Positions 32,552-41,694 of a DNA stretch of 64,000 bases are shown piece after piece. Under the pieces are notes generated by a model. That model made no database searches, was not told the origin of the DNA, and saw nothing but the letters and a program-made list of their open reading frames with translations. Made by a program: the position numbers and the translations under genes. This stretch comes from Actinopolymorpha cephalotaxi (GTDB lineage Bacteria; Actinomycetota; Actinomycetes; Propionibacteriales; Actinopolymorphaceae), in assembly GCF_013408535.1 (NCBI RefSeq), contig NZ_JACBZA010000001.1, positions 6,532,850-6,596,849 of the forward strand, in the 5' to 3' direction. Numbering within the stretch: position 1 is the stretch's first letter; each line of letters begins with the position of its first letter.

Positions 32552-33748
32552 ATGGTTGACACGGCGACGGCGAGTCGCGGCACGACGGGCCTGGGCCCGG
32601 CCCGGCTCGGGCTGGTGGTGCTGGCCCTGGCGGTGTTCGGCGCGGTGACGACGGAGATGTTGCCGGTCGGACTGCTCCCGGCGATCAGCCGCCAACTGGG
32701 GCTGACCGCCTCGGTGACCGGGCTACTGGTCAGCCTGTACGCCGTCATGGTGATGCTGCTGTCCGTACCCCTCACGCTCGCCACGCGGCGCATCCCCGGC
32801 AAGGTCCTCCTGCTGTCGACGATCGGCTCGTACGCGGTGAGCAGCCTGATCTGCGCCCTCGCACCGAACGCCGGGCTGCTGGCCGCGGGCCGTGCTCTCG
32901 GCGGCCTGACGCACGCGATCTTCTTCTCGGTCTGCATCGGCTACGCGTCACGCCTGGTCCCGGCGTCGCAGACAGGCAGGGCCCTCGCGCTGGTGTCGTC
33001 CGGGGTGGCGGCCGGGCTGATCCTGGGCGCGCCGCTGGCGACCGCGCTCGGCAACGCGGTGGGCTGGCGGGCCGGGTTCGGCGCACTCGTCGTGCTGATG
33101 ATCGCCGTACTGATCCTGATGGCGTTCACGCTGCCGGCGGCGGACACCACAGACGTGGCCGCCACACCGGTCCGCACGGGACGTCGGTGGGACGCCGTTC
33201 CTGTCCTGGCGGCGAACGCCCTTGCCTACTTCGGGCAGTACGCCGTCTACACCTATGTGGCCGTACTCCTGCTCCGGTCCGGTGCGACCCCAAGCTGGAT
33301 CGCACCGATCCTCTTCCTCTTCGGAGGATTCGGGCTCCTGGGGATCTGGCGAGCCGCGCACTCACTCGACCACCGGCCACGCCGGACCGCCCTGGTCGTC
33401 CTGCTCGTCAGCGGAGCCGGGATGATCGCGGTCAGCGCGGGCTTCCCGTCGCTGCTGCTCGTGGTCGTCTTCGGTGTCGTCTGGAACGCGGCCTTCGGGC
33501 CGGCGCCCTCGCTGTTCCAGAGTGCCGCGATCCGAAGCGACGCCACGTCCCCGGAGATCTCCGGCGCCTGGCTGAACGCGAGCGCCAACGTCGGGATCGC
33601 CGGTGGCGCCGCGTTCGGCGGCCTCCTCCTCAGCGCGTACGGCATTCGCACGCTGGCCTGGGCCGGCTCGATCCCGATCCTGCTGGCGGCGGTCATGGTC
33701 CTCGTCGGCCGCAAAGGCTTTCCGAGCACGGGCACGGCTACTTCCTGA
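32552..33748 (+). CDS. MFS drug/sugar-efflux-type transporter
   Basis: A 398-residue permease of the DHA1 type with 12 hydrophobic segments. TTEMLPVGLLPAISRQLGLT and the loop TLATRRIPGKVLL (motif A region) are typical of the AraJ/NepI-like group of efflux pumps. ATG 32552 is chosen because GAGGAGAG lies 5 bases upstream. Stands alone; substrate unknown. The following gene is a DHFR-like protein 131 bp downstream. Confidence 0.88.
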   Translation: MVDTATASRGTTGLGPARLGLVVLALAVFGAVTTEMLPVGLLPAISRQLGLTASVTGLLVSLYAVMVMLLSVPLTLATRRIPGKVLLLSTIGSYAVSSLICALAPNAGLLAAGRALGGLTHAIFFSVCIGYASRLVPASQTGRALALVSSGVAAGLILGAPLATALGNAVGWRAGFGALVVLMIAVLILMAFTLPAADTTDVAATPVRTGRRWDAVPVLAANALAYFGQYAVYTYVAVLLLRSGATPSWIAPILFLFGGFGLLGIWRAAHSLDHRPRRTALVVLLVSGAGMIAVSAGFPSLLLVVVFGVVWNAAFGPAPSLFQSAAIRSDATSPEISGAWLNASANVGIAGGAAFGGLLLSAYGIRTLAWAGSIPILLAAVMVLVGRKGFPSTGTATS

Positions 33749-33879
33749 CGAGTTGCCGGCCGCTGTCGCCACTCCTTGGCTCGTCGATCTTCAACAGGCC
33801 GAACTCGTCCCGGCGCGATGAGTTTCACCGTCGAGTCCGGTCTGCACCCAGTAGGCCAACCGCACTGGAGGAGATCGAC

Positions 33880-34458
33880 ATGACTGCCACGTACACGTTC
33901 GACGTCTTCACTAGTCTGGACGGCTTCGGCACCGCCACCGCCAACTGGTCCGGCTACTGGGGCAAGCAGGGACCTGAGCTGCTCGACCACCGCCTCGCCG
34001 CGTACAGCGGGGAGCAGCGGATGGTCTTCGGGGCCAACACATACAGGGCGTTCGCGCAGCTCCTGGCGTCGAGTACGGAGGACTCCGACGTCCGCGACCC
34101 GTGGGTGACCAGGATGAGGAACCTTCCGGCCACGGTGATGTCGACCACCCTGGACGGCCCGCTGGACTGGCCGGACGCGACTCTGGTGAAGGGCGACGCC
34201 GTCGATGTCGTCGCGCGGCTCAAGGAGGAGTCCGACGTACCGTTGCGCTCGCACGGCAGTCTGTCGATGAACCGGGCACTGATGGCCGCCGGCCTGGTCG
34301 ACCGGGTTCAGGTGACGCTCTTCCCCGTGATCACCGGGCAGACCGGATCGGACGCCATCTTCGAGGGGGCGGCCGACTTCGACCTGGAGCTGTTGGAGAG
34401 CAGGGTTCTCGACGGCCGTACGCACGAACTCGTCTACCGGCCCACCCTGCACGGTTGA
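33880..34458 (+). CDS. DHFR/RibD-like reductase domain protein
   Basis: A 192-residue member of the bacterial bifunctional deaminase-reductase C-terminal family. FDVFTSLDGFGTATANWSG is the N-terminal substrate-loop signature, and LRSHGSLSMNRALMAAGLVD resembles the NADPH-binding G-x-L-x region; LFPVITGQTGSDAIF follows. True folate reduction is unlikely for this family; a stand-alone pteridine- or riboflavin-like reductase is the usual guess. GGAGGAG precedes ATG 33880. Confidence 0.82.
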   Translation: MTATYTFDVFTSLDGFGTATANWSGYWGKQGPELLDHRLAAYSGEQRMVFGANTYRAFAQLLASSTEDSDVRDPWVTRMRNLPATVMSTTLDGPLDWPDATLVKGDAVDVVARLKEESDVPLRSHGSLSMNRALMAAGLVDRVQVTLFPVITGQTGSDAIFEGAADFDLELLESRVLDGRTHELVYRPTLHG

Positions 34459-34585
34459 GTCGCCGACGACCCCTTCACGCGAGGCGCGACGCTTGCTTCG
34501 CCGTCAACTCCAGGTTGCTGCGGTAGCCCGCCCACCACGCCGGGTCGCGCTGCGTCAAGCTGTCGTTGCCCTCGCGCCTTTCGAC

Positions 34586-34634
34586 GAGCTGGGAAGACTT
34601 ATGGGCCTATGACACCCAAAAGTCTTCCCAGCTC
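34586..34634. terminator. Bidirectional hairpin between convergent genes
   Basis: GAGCTGGGAAGACTT (34586-34600) and AAGTCTTCCCAGCTC (34620-34634) form a perfect 15-bp stem with a 19-base loop. It lies between the 3' ends of a plus-strand and a minus-strand gene, so a two-way terminator is the simplest reading, although no T-run follows. Confidence 0.6.
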
Positions 34635-34684
34635 ACGAACTCGACCACCACGAACATGGTCAGCCGCGGCTGAGCGGGGGAGGT

Positions 34685-35134
34685 TCACGTGATGCAGAAC
34701 TCGTTTCCTTCGACGTCCTGCATGACGATGGCCCCCTCGATCGGGCGCGTGACCACTTTCGCGCCGGCCGCGACGAGTCGCTCCGCTTCGGCGTCCTGGC
34801 GTGCGCGTACCTGATCGGCCGGCAGCCCCTTGGAAGCCTTGATGTCCAGGTGCAAGCGGTTCTTGACAACCTTGTCTTCGGGTACGGCGATGAAGAAGAT
34901 GTCGGGACGGTTGCCTTCAGTGTCGATGATCGTCCGCACGGCGTAGCGCTGGTCCTCGGGCACGCCGTGGGCGTCGGCCCAGGCATCCCAAGTGGCGAAG
35001 CCCTCCGGCGGGCTACCGGCCGGCTGGTCCGGCGGGCTGCCGGGGTAGTTGTAGCCGTCGAGCGCGGTCAGCCAGAACCGCGACACCTTGTCGACGTCGT
35101 GGGAGTCGAAGACGATGTGGAGGTCGTACGCCAT
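34685..35134 (-). CDS. VOC-superfamily (glyoxalase-like) protein
   Basis: 149 residues with the paired beta-alpha-beta-beta-beta pattern of VOC proteins: DLHIVFDSHDVDKVSRFWL at the start, RLHLDIKASKGLPAD with a possible metal His in the middle, and IVMQDVEGNEFCIT at the end. Members include resistance proteins and dioxygenases; function is not resolved here. Single gene, tail to tail with the DHFR-like gene. Confidence 0.8.
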   Translation of the reverse strand: MAYDLHIVFDSHDVDKVSRFWLTALDGYNYPGSPPDQPAGSPPEGFATWDAWADAHGVPEDQRYAVRTIIDTEGNRPDIFFIAVPEDKVVKNRLHLDIKASKGLPADQVRARQDAEAERLVAAGAKVVTRPIEGAIVMQDVEGNEFCIT

Positions 35135-35171
35135 GGCGGGTCAATCTTCCTTCGCTGTCGATGAAACCAGG

Positions 35172-36560
35172 TCAGGCCGAGGGCTCCGCGGCCCGCGGCA
35201 CCAGCCGGCCGACGTGCTTGACCGCGACGACGGCGTCCGCCTCGCGGACGAACTCGCCTTGCAGGCCTGCGAACGGGCCACCGACGACCAGGAACCGTTC
35301 ACCGGGCAGCAGCCTCGACGGGAACTCCAGCGTCTCCGCGACTCCGTCGTCGGTCAGCGTGCCGTGGATGAGCAGGCCCGTTCCGTCGACAACGACCCGC
35401 AGATCGAGGCCTTCGGTGCGGTAGTCACCGGCGTACGGAGCCAGATCGTCGGGGCTGAGCGAGAGCGGCTCGGGTGGACGCTCGACCAGCCCGAGCCGGG
35501 ACTCCAGGGCCTCGCGCACGATCCGTTCCGCCAGCTCACGGCCGGACGGGGTGGCGTTCGTGAGTACGACGATCGCGAAGTCGTGCTCGGGCACGACGGT
35601 GACCGTCGAGTGCTGGCCTGACACGTCGCCGTGGTGCTCGATCAGCCGTACGCCGTCGATCTCGCGGAGCAGCCACGCGATCCCGACCCGGACGCCCGGC
35701 CACAGCTCGTGGCTCGTCGTCGGCGTGTGCATCGCCCGCAACCGTTGCTCCGACAGCACCCGGGTGCCGTCCGGCGAACGGCCGTCGCCCAACTGGAATC
35801 GTGCCCAGGTGAGCTGGTCGCCGAGGCTGGAGGCGAGCCGGGCCCCGGCCGGGAGATAGCCGCGCGGGTCGCTCCACGGCCGGCTCATCGACAGCACGCC
35901 GTCGGCCGACCCCGCCGAGTCGGTCGTACTCGCCGCGCGATGGCCGGCCGCGTACGGCCGCGTCATGATCTCGTTCAGCGACGTGAGCGTCTGGCGCATC
36001 CCGAGCGGGTCGAGGACCAGCCGGGCCAGTGCCCGTTCGAAGGTCTCGCCGGTCACCTTCTCCACCACGCGGCCGGCGAGCACGAAGGCCGCGTTGTTGT
36101 ACGACGCGGCGGTCCCCGGGGCGAACTGCTGCGGCAGGTCCGCGAGCAGTGCGACGGAGCGTTCCAGCGCGTCGTCACCCTCGCCGGTGTCGGTCCAGAC
36201 GTCGCCGCCGTCCCAGCCCGCGGTGTGGTTGAGCAACTGGCCGACGGTCAGCGTCTCGGCAGCGTCGCCGTCCAGCAACCGCAGCTCGGGAAGATAGCGG
36301 CGCACCGGCTGGTCGAGGTCGATCCGCCCCTGGTCGACCAGGACCATGATCGCCGTGGCGGTGAACGTCTTGGCCGTCGAGCCGATCTGGAACAACGTCG
36401 CCTCGTCGACCGGCCGGCCGTACTCGATGCTGGTGACGCCGTAGGTGACGGTCTCGCGCTTCCCGCCGTGATCGACACCCACCGCCACGCCGGGAACGCC
36501 GAGCTCCCGGGCGGCTTCCGCCACGTCGTCGGGTCGCAGGACAGTCGGCTGATCGTGCAT
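35172..36560 (-). CDS. Beta-lactamase-fold serine hydrolase
   Basis: 462 residues of the class C beta-lactamase/penicillin-binding-like family. The nucleophile motif SxxK is FQIGSTAKTFTATA, and YxN is TAASYNNAAFVLAG. The late HxG-type motif is in LIEHHGDVSGQHS. A C-terminal lipocalin-like extension of about 100 residues follows, as in many esterases and peptidases of this family. No signal peptide is seen, so it acts in the cytoplasm. More likely an esterase or peptidase than an antibiotic-resistance enzyme. Confidence 0.85.
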   Translation of the reverse strand: MHDQPTVLRPDDVAEAARELGVPGVAVGVDHGGKRETVTYGVTSIEYGRPVDEATLFQIGSTAKTFTATAIMVLVDQGRIDLDQPVRRYLPELRLLDGDAAETLTVGQLLNHTAGWDGGDVWTDTGEGDDALERSVALLADLPQQFAPGTAASYNNAAFVLAGRVVEKVTGETFERALARLVLDPLGMRQTLTSLNEIMTRPYAAGHRAASTTDSAGSADGVLSMSRPWSDPRGYLPAGARLASSLGDQLTWARFQLGDGRSPDGTRVLSEQRLRAMHTPTTSHELWPGVRVGIAWLLREIDGVRLIEHHGDVSGQHSTVTVVPEHDFAIVVLTNATPSGRELAERIVREALESRLGLVERPPEPLSLSPDDLAPYAGDYRTEGLDLRVVVDGTGLLIHGTLTDDGVAETLEFPSRLLPGERFLVVGGPFAGLQGEFVREADAVVAVKHVGRLVPRAAEPSA

Positions 36561-36649
36561 GCCGAGACCCTACGGCAGGATGCGGACTCCACGTAAGGAC
36601 GAAATTCTGGTCCCTCGGCCGGCGCCGAACCCCGGCCCCAGCGGCTTGT

Positions 36650-37615
36650 CTACCGGCCGACCGGTGCGGGGTCCCGTCCGGCACGCAGCCGGACCGAGAA
36701 GCCGTCCGCTGTGTAGATGAGGGCCGCGTCGATGTCGAGCAGGTGGGCGACCCACAGGCCGAGGCCGGTGCCGAACGTCGCACTCGACCGGGGCACGAGC
36801 CCGGCGAGCGGGTCGGCCGGTCCGTGGCCTCCATCCTGTATGTCGGCCACCAGCCGGTCGCCGGTCGCCCAGATGCGGACGATCGTGGGCGGTACGCCGT
36901 GCAGGCGTGCGTTGGTGACGGCCTCGGAGATGCCGAACAGCAGGTCGCCGAGGGTGTGGTCGCCGACCACGCCGCGGCCGGAGCGCTCCAGTGCGTGCCG
37001 GGCCTCGGCCGCGGAGGGGTTGACGAGTTCGACGTCGGGCGTCGTGGCCTCGAGCGGGTCGGCGGACACGGGAACGCGCGCCTTCCCGGTGCGCCCTTCG
37101 TAGCGGCTGTTCGTGGTGTGCGTGTTGTCGGCGGTGAGGATCCGCGGATGTGTCCGCTCCACGACGTCGCGCACCGGTCCGGGAATCGTCGCCGCGTCGT
37201 ACAGGCAGAGGCTGTCCACGGGACACTCGTCCCACACGGTGTTGAGGGCGGACTCGTAGCGGTCCCATCCCTCGAAGCGACCGCCGTTGCCCGCGTGCGG
37301 CACGTCTCCGGCGAGCCGGACCCGTCGTGCCCCGGCCGCGACGTGACGTTCGAAAAGTCGCTGCCAGGCCGAGATGGCCCGGGCGGGTGTGGCGTACATG
37401 CTCCCGCCCTTGATGAACGTGACCGTGGACGGATCGTCGAGCCAGGACCGGAGCAAGTCGGACTTGCGCTCGTCGTAGCAGATGACGACCGGCTCGCCAG
37501 CGGCGATGCCCTCCTCGACGAACGGCATGATCAGCGCGCGGAACTCCGCGTCGGACGCGTAGAAACCGGCCTCGTGGAAGTAGCCGGTGAAGCCGTCCAG
37601 CACCTCGGCGCTCAT
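36650..37615 (-). CDS. MEDS-domain sensor with anti-sigma-type histidine kinase domain
   Basis: 321 residues. The N-terminal half (FTGYFHEAGFYASDAEFRAL, VVICYDERKSDLLRSWL) is a MEDS sensory domain. The C-terminal half is a GHKL ATPase of the RsbW/anti-sigma type: LLFGISEAVTNARLHGVPP (N box with Glu/Asn), DIQDGGHGPADP (G1) and FGTGLGLWVAHLLD (G2). Such proteins phosphorylate an anti-sigma antagonist. The ATG at 37615 overlaps the stop of the upstream MEDS-STAS gene (ATGA), so kinase and likely partner are made together. Confidence 0.82.
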   Translation of the reverse strand: MSAEVLDGFTGYFHEAGFYASDAEFRALIMPFVEEGIAAGEPVVICYDERKSDLLRSWLDDPSTVTFIKGGSMYATPARAISAWQRLFERHVAAGARRVRLAGDVPHAGNGGRFEGWDRYESALNTVWDECPVDSLCLYDAATIPGPVRDVVERTHPRILTADNTHTTNSRYEGRTGKARVPVSADPLEATTPDVELVNPSAAEARHALERSGRGVVGDHTLGDLLFGISEAVTNARLHGVPPTIVRIWATGDRLVADIQDGGHGPADPLAGLVPRSSATFGTGLGLWVAHLLDIDAALIYTADGFSVRLRAGRDPAPVGR

Positions 37616-38487
37616 GAGGGTGTCTCCGCCAGGACGAGGTTGGGCAGTTCGTCCCAGCCCGCCAGGTGGAACACGATGCACTGGGCGGGTTGCAACTCCT
37701 GCAGTACGAGACGTCTGCCGTGCTGGGTGAGCTGATCCGACAGCAGCGCCAGCATGCGGGCCCCCGCGACGTCGATGAACCGCAACTCGGCGAGGTTCAA
37801 GAGGACGTCGTCCTCGGTGCCTGACGCCGCCCGATGGATCCAGCTGAGCCAGGCCGTCACCTGCGCGATGTCCAGTTCGCCGACCATGCGGAAGCCCGGT
37901 GGCCGGAACATCCGGAAGATCGACAGCCGCCCGTCCTGGTAGAGAGGGTTCGGGACCACAGTGTGGGTGTGCAAGGACTCGACCTCGGCGATCTCGGCTG
38001 GGGTGAAGACGCGGCGGTCGTACTGACACAGGGCCAGCACCGGCCGGTCGGTGAAGTCGTCCGCGGCCTTGTGTTCGTACTCGGGCCATCTGTCCGCGCC
38101 CGGCCGGCCACGAAGGACACTGGGTTCTCCGGTGACCCGCAGACCCTGGTAACCGGCGGCGAATGCCTTGTCGGCCGTCTGCCTCAACTGCTCGACCATC
38201 GCGTCGGGATCGAATGGCCTGGTTGCGAGGAATGCTTCCTGCGGAGCCATCACCCGGAGCTGGCCGCTGGCCGCGAACCGGTCCGGCTCGACTCCGCTGT
38301 CGCGGAGGAAGTCCAACACCGTCACAGGGTCCGAGGCGGCGAAATAGGTGACCTGCTCGTGGTGTGCAAGCCCGTTGCGGACATAGGAAGTGACTACGTC
38401 GCGCTGCTCAGCGTCGGCGTCGAAGCTGAGGCAGTAGTGGTCGCCGGCCCGCATCTGGCCGACCGTTTGCTGGGCGACATCCGTCAC
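37612..38487 (-). CDS. MEDS-STAS fusion protein (anti-sigma antagonist type)
   Basis: 291 residues. An N-terminal MEDS domain (GDHYCLSFDADAEQRDVVTS; HEQVTYFAASDPVTVLDFL) is followed from about residue 200 by a STAS domain: RMVGELDIAQVTAWLSWI, VLLNLAELRFIDVAGARML and LVLQELQPAQCIVF. The conserved Ser/Thr phosphosite of many STAS proteins falls at DVAG, with Ala following Val, so phosphorylation is not assured. GTG 38487 is chosen for the GAGGA 8 bases upstream. It is co-translated with the MEDS kinase and probably forms a partner-switch with it. Confidence 0.82.
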   Translation of the reverse strand: MTDVAQQTVGQMRAGDHYCLSFDADAEQRDVVTSYVRNGLAHHEQVTYFAASDPVTVLDFLRDSGVEPDRFAASGQLRVMAPQEAFLATRPFDPDAMVEQLRQTADKAFAAGYQGLRVTGEPSVLRGRPGADRWPEYEHKAADDFTDRPVLALCQYDRRVFTPAEIAEVESLHTHTVVPNPLYQDGRLSIFRMFRPPGFRMVGELDIAQVTAWLSWIHRAASGTEDDVLLNLAELRFIDVAGARMLALLSDQLTQHGRRLVLQELQPAQCIVFHLAGWDELPNLVLAETPS

Positions 38488-38621
38488 GGCGGTTTCCTCA
38501 GCGGCCAACACTACGCCGCGCAACCGAAACCAAGAAGCTCTCGTTCGGTGAGCATCGGTCGCAAAATAAGGAGTATGCGAGGATTCACCGTCCTGAAGCC
38601 GTACGAGAGGAGTGAACGGCC

Positions 38622-39137
38622 ATGATCCTCCCGAAGGTTCGGGACCACCGATTCGTGACGATCCGCCGTGGTGGAACCCTCACCGACCCCGACCACCAGC
38701 TCCTCGCTCTGTGGGCGGCGTCGTGCGCGGAGCACGTCCTCGATCTCTTCGAATCGGTACGCCCGGAGGACCCACGACCGCGCCAGGCTATCGAGCATGC
38801 ACGTGCCTGGGTACGTGGTGAGGTGAAGATGATGCAGGCCCGTGCGGCCGGCGGCCATGCGATGGGTGCTGCCAGAGACCTGCGAGGCGCTGCCCGGCAT
38901 GCCGCCTATGCCGCGGGACAGGCCGGGGTCGTCGCGCACGTGGCCGCGCACGAACTCGGCGCCGCCGCCTACGCGATCAAGGCCGTGCGGGCCGCCGCAC
39001 CCGAAGGCGAGGGCGAGGCCGCGGGGCGACGCGAGTGCCGATGGCAGCGCGACCAGCTACCGGAGGCGATCCGCGCGCTAGTGCTCGACGACCAGCGGTT
39101 GCGCAACGACATCTGCTGGTCGGTGTTCGACTGCTGA
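38622..39137 (+). CDS. Imm5-like putative immunity protein
   Basis: 171 residues, Ala- and His-rich, mostly helical: RPEDPRPRQAIEHARAWVRG then AARHAAYAAGQAGVVAHVAA and HELGAAAYAIKAVRAA. This matches the Imm-5-like immunity family linked to bacterial toxin systems. No toxin gene is next to it, so it may be an orphan immunity gene. GAGGAG lies upstream of ATG 38622 (9-base spacing). Divergent from the MEDS operon. Confidence 0.65.
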   Translation: MILPKVRDHRFVTIRRGGTLTDPDHQLLALWAASCAEHVLDLFESVRPEDPRPRQAIEHARAWVRGEVKMMQARAAGGHAMGAARDLRGAARHAAYAAGQAGVVAHVAAHELGAAAYAIKAVRAAAPEGEGEAAGRRECRWQRDQLPEAIRALVLDDQRLRNDICWSVFDC

Positions 39138-39149
39138 CGTACGCCGTTC

Positions 39150-40409
39150 TCAGAGCTCGTCAAGCCGCGCTTGCAGGTAGTCGCGCTCGGTGTCGGTGGA
39201 GGCGAGTGCGATCGCCTCGCGGTAGGCCTCGGCGGCGCGGTCGACGTCGCCCGTACGCCGCAACAGGTCGGCGCGCGTCGCGGGCAGCAGGTGATAGTCG
39301 GCGAGCTCCCCTGAGGCGGTCAGCTCGTCCACCAGCGCGAGGCCCGCGGCCGGTCCGTCGGCCATCGCCACGGCCACCGCGCGGTTGAGCCGGACGACCG
39401 GCGACGGTGTGTGGGCGAGCAGTTCGTCGTAGAGCGCCGCGATCCGTGCCCAGTCGGTGGTCTCGACGCTTTCGGCAACGGCATGACAGGCCGCGATCGC
39501 CGCCTGCAGTTGGTACGGCCCGGGCTCGGCGGGCAGCAGCCGTACGCCCTCGGCGATCCTGGCGTGGTCCCAGCGGGTACGGTCCTGCCGGTCCAGCGTG
39601 ACCAGCTCGCCGTCGGCGCCGACCCGGGTCGCGCGCCGGGCGTCGTGCAGCAACATCAGCGCCAGCAGGCTCCGCGCCTCCGGGTCGGGCAGCAGCCGTA
39701 CCAGCAGCCGGGCCAGCCGGATCGCCTCGGCGCTGAGGTTCGCCCGGATCAGGTCGGCGCCGGCCGTCGCGGCGTACCCCTCGTTGAACAGCAGGTAGAG
39801 AACGCCGAGAACGGACGAGAGCCGCTCCGGCAGCAGCTGAGCAGGCGGGACGCGGTAGGGGATGCCGGCCTCGCGGATCTTCTTCTTGGCCCGGGTCAGC
39901 CGCTGGTACATCGTCGGCTCGGGTACGAGGAAGGCGCGGGCGATCTCCGCCGTGGTGAGGCCCGTGAGGGTCCGCAGGGTGAGCGCGATCCGCCCCTCGA
40001 ACGGCAGCGCGGGATGGCAGCAGGTGAAGATCAGCCGAAGCCGGTCGTCGCGTACCTCGTCCGGCTCGGCCGCGTCCTCGCCGTCGCGGGTGAGCAGCGC
40101 GAGCTCGCGCAACTTGGCGTTGCCGGTGGCCTCCCGGCGGATCCGGTCGGTCGCGCGGTTGCGTGCGGTGGTGGTGAGCCAGGCGCCGGGGCTGCGCGGG
40201 ATGCCGTCGCGTCGCCAGCGTTCCAGCGCGGCGGCGAACGCGTCCGCGGCGCTGTCCTCGGCGAGGTCCCAGTCGCCGGTGAGACGGATCAGGGTGGCGA
40301 CGACCTGGCCCCATTCGGTGGTGAACGCCGAGGAGACGGCCGCCTCGACGTCGTCGCCCGGCACTTCGTTCGGCTCCCTGATCCGGTCCCTGCCCGGGTC
40401 CCGGCTCAT
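39150..40409 (-). CDS. ECF42-type RNA polymerase sigma factor
   Basis: 419 residues. The N-terminal sigma-2 region has [20 protein letters not shown] and [12 protein letters not shown]; sigma-4 has [21 protein letters not shown] long C-terminal DUF6596/TPR-like extension ([20 protein letters not shown] and [20 protein letters not shown]) marks the ECF42 group. Its ATG overlaps the stop of the YCII gene (ATGA); ECF42 factors are usually paired with such DGPF/YCII proteins. No anti-sigma gene is present, which is also usual. Confidence 0.9.
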   Translation of the reverse strand: MSRDPGRDRIREPNEVPGDDVEAAVSSAFTTEWGQVVATLIRLTGDWDLAEDSAADAFAAALERWRRDGIPRSPGAWLTTTARNRATDRIRREATGNAKLRELALLTRDGEDAAEPDEVRDDRLRLIFTCCHPALPFEGRIALTLRTLTGLTTAEIARAFLVPEPTMYQRLTRAKKKIREAGIPYRVPPAQLLPERLSSVLGVLYLLFNEGYAATAGADLIRANLSAEAIRLARLLVRLLPDPEARSLLALMLLHDARRATRVGADGELVTLDRQDRTRWDHARIAEGVRLLPAEPGPYQLQAAIAACHAVAESVETTDWARIAALYDELLAHTPSPVVRLNRAVAVAMADGPAAGLALVDELTASGELADYHLLPATRADLLRRTGDVDRAAEAYREAIALASTDTERDYLQARLDEL

Positions 40410-40738
40410 TCCCAGACCGGCCGGACCTCGACCGTGCCGAACGCCGCGAACGGGTGCCCGGCCGCGATCTCGATCGCCTCGTCCAGGTGCGCGCACTCGA
40501 CCACGAGGAACCCGCCGATCAGGTCCTTGGTCTCGGCGTACGGGCCGTCGGACACCAGCGTCTCGCCGTCACGGACGCGCACCTTCGTGGTGGCCGTCGG
40601 CCGCAGCCGGGCACCACCCCTGAAGACGCCGCGGGCGACGAGATCGTCCATCCAGGCCTTGTGGTCCGGCCAGGTGTCGATCTCCTCCGGGGGCTCCGAG
40701 TGCTCCTCGCCGTGCCAGATCATCAACGCGTACTTCAC
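40406..40738 (-). CDS. YCII/DGPF-domain protein paired with ECF42 sigma
   Basis: 110 residues of the YCII-related fold with the [15 protein letters not shown] signature (DGPF box). GTG 40738 has GGAGGT 7 bases upstream. Such proteins accompany ECF42 sigma factors as targets or partners; their chemistry is unknown. First gene of the two-gene operon. Confidence 0.88.
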   Translation of the reverse strand: MKYALMIWHGEEHSEPPEEIDTWPDHKAWMDDLVARGVFRGGARLRPTATTKVRVRDGETLVSDGPYAETKDLIGGFLVVECAHLDEAIEIAAGHPFAAFGTVEVRPVWE

Positions 40739-40871
40739 GGCTGTCACCTCCCTCAGAGCCCGACAATAGGGCCTGTCCTGGACCCGGCTCGGAAATTGTT
40801 GCGCCGCCATGTCGAATCGCGGCGGGTGCCGTTCGTCGGTGGGTAGGTCCACAGCCGACGGAGGAGAGATC

Positions 40872-41672
40872 ATGACCACCACCCCGAAGGAAACTCCCGA
40901 AACCACCGAAAGCGCCCGGCCGCGCGTCGTCGACCGGGCCACGTACCAGGCCGAACGGGAAGCCCTGCTGGTCCGAGAGAAGGCACATACCCACGAAGGG
41001 GACGCGCTCGCGGCGGACCGCCGACGGCTGCCGATGGTGGAGGTCGACCCGACGATCACGGTGGTCGGGGAGCAGGGCCCGGTCAGCCTGCTGGAGGTGT
41101 TCGAGGGGCGCGAGCAGCTGATCGCGTACTTCCACATGTGGCACCACGGCCACTCCGCCGCCGGCCAGTGTGAGGGGTGCACGTTCTTCAACGGCCAGGT
41201 CCGCGAACTGGCGTACCTGCACTCGCGCGACGTCACCTACGCCACGCTGTGCCAGGGTCCGTACGACGTGAGCGTGCGGTACCGCGACTTCATGGGCTGG
41301 GGCGTGCCGTGGTACTCCGCCCGCGACTCGCTCGACGTCCTGCTCGGTGACCGGCCCCGCTCGCCCGCCCCGATGGTCTGCTACCTGCGGCAAGGGTCCC
41401 GGGTCTTCGAGACCTACTGGACGACCGGCCGTGGCCTGGAGGCGATGGACAACACGTACGGCCTGCTGGACCTCACCGTCCACGGCCGGCGGGAGGGGTG
41501 GCAGGACACGCCGGACGGCTGGCCGGACCCGCGCTGGGCGAAGGGCGCCGACCCGTTCCGTACGAACGGACGGCCGATCGCGCAGTGGCCCCGCATTCAG
41601 GCCGGCCGCTCCGACGACCTCGGAGAGAGTGGCAACGACGGCGCCGCTGCCGGAGACTCCTGCTGCCACTGA
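40872..41672 (+). CDS. DUF899 (thioredoxin-like) protein
   Basis: 266 residues. FEGREQLIAYFHMWHHGHSA followed by CEGCTFFNGQV gives a CxxC pair in the place of a thioredoxin active site, and YSARDSLDVLLGDRP and DNTYGLLDLTVHGRREGW are DUF899 hallmarks. Members are often found in ECF sigma regulons. GGAGGAGAG precedes ATG 40872. It is divergent from the YCII-ECF42 operon across a 133-bp gap, so it may be a target of that sigma factor. Confidence 0.85.
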   Translation: MTTTPKETPETTESARPRVVDRATYQAEREALLVREKAHTHEGDALAADRRRLPMVEVDPTITVVGEQGPVSLLEVFEGREQLIAYFHMWHHGHSAAGQCEGCTFFNGQVRELAYLHSRDVTYATLCQGPYDVSVRYRDFMGWGVPWYSARDSLDVLLGDRPRSPAPMVCYLRQGSRVFETYWTTGRGLEAMDNTYGLLDLTVHGRREGWQDTPDGWPDPRWAKGADPFRTNGRPIAQWPRIQAGRSDDLGESGNDGAAAGDSCCH

Positions 41673-41694
41673 CGGGACGTCCGGCTCGACGTCC

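Noticed and set aside
34586-34634. Perfect 15-bp inverted repeat as an attachment site or mobile-element end
   Set aside because: No recombinase or second copy nearby; position between convergent genes fits a terminator better.
40409-40496. Upstream extension of the ECF42 sigma factor
   Set aside because: The ATG at 40409 overlaps the YCII stop; the extension is the other frame of the YCII gene.
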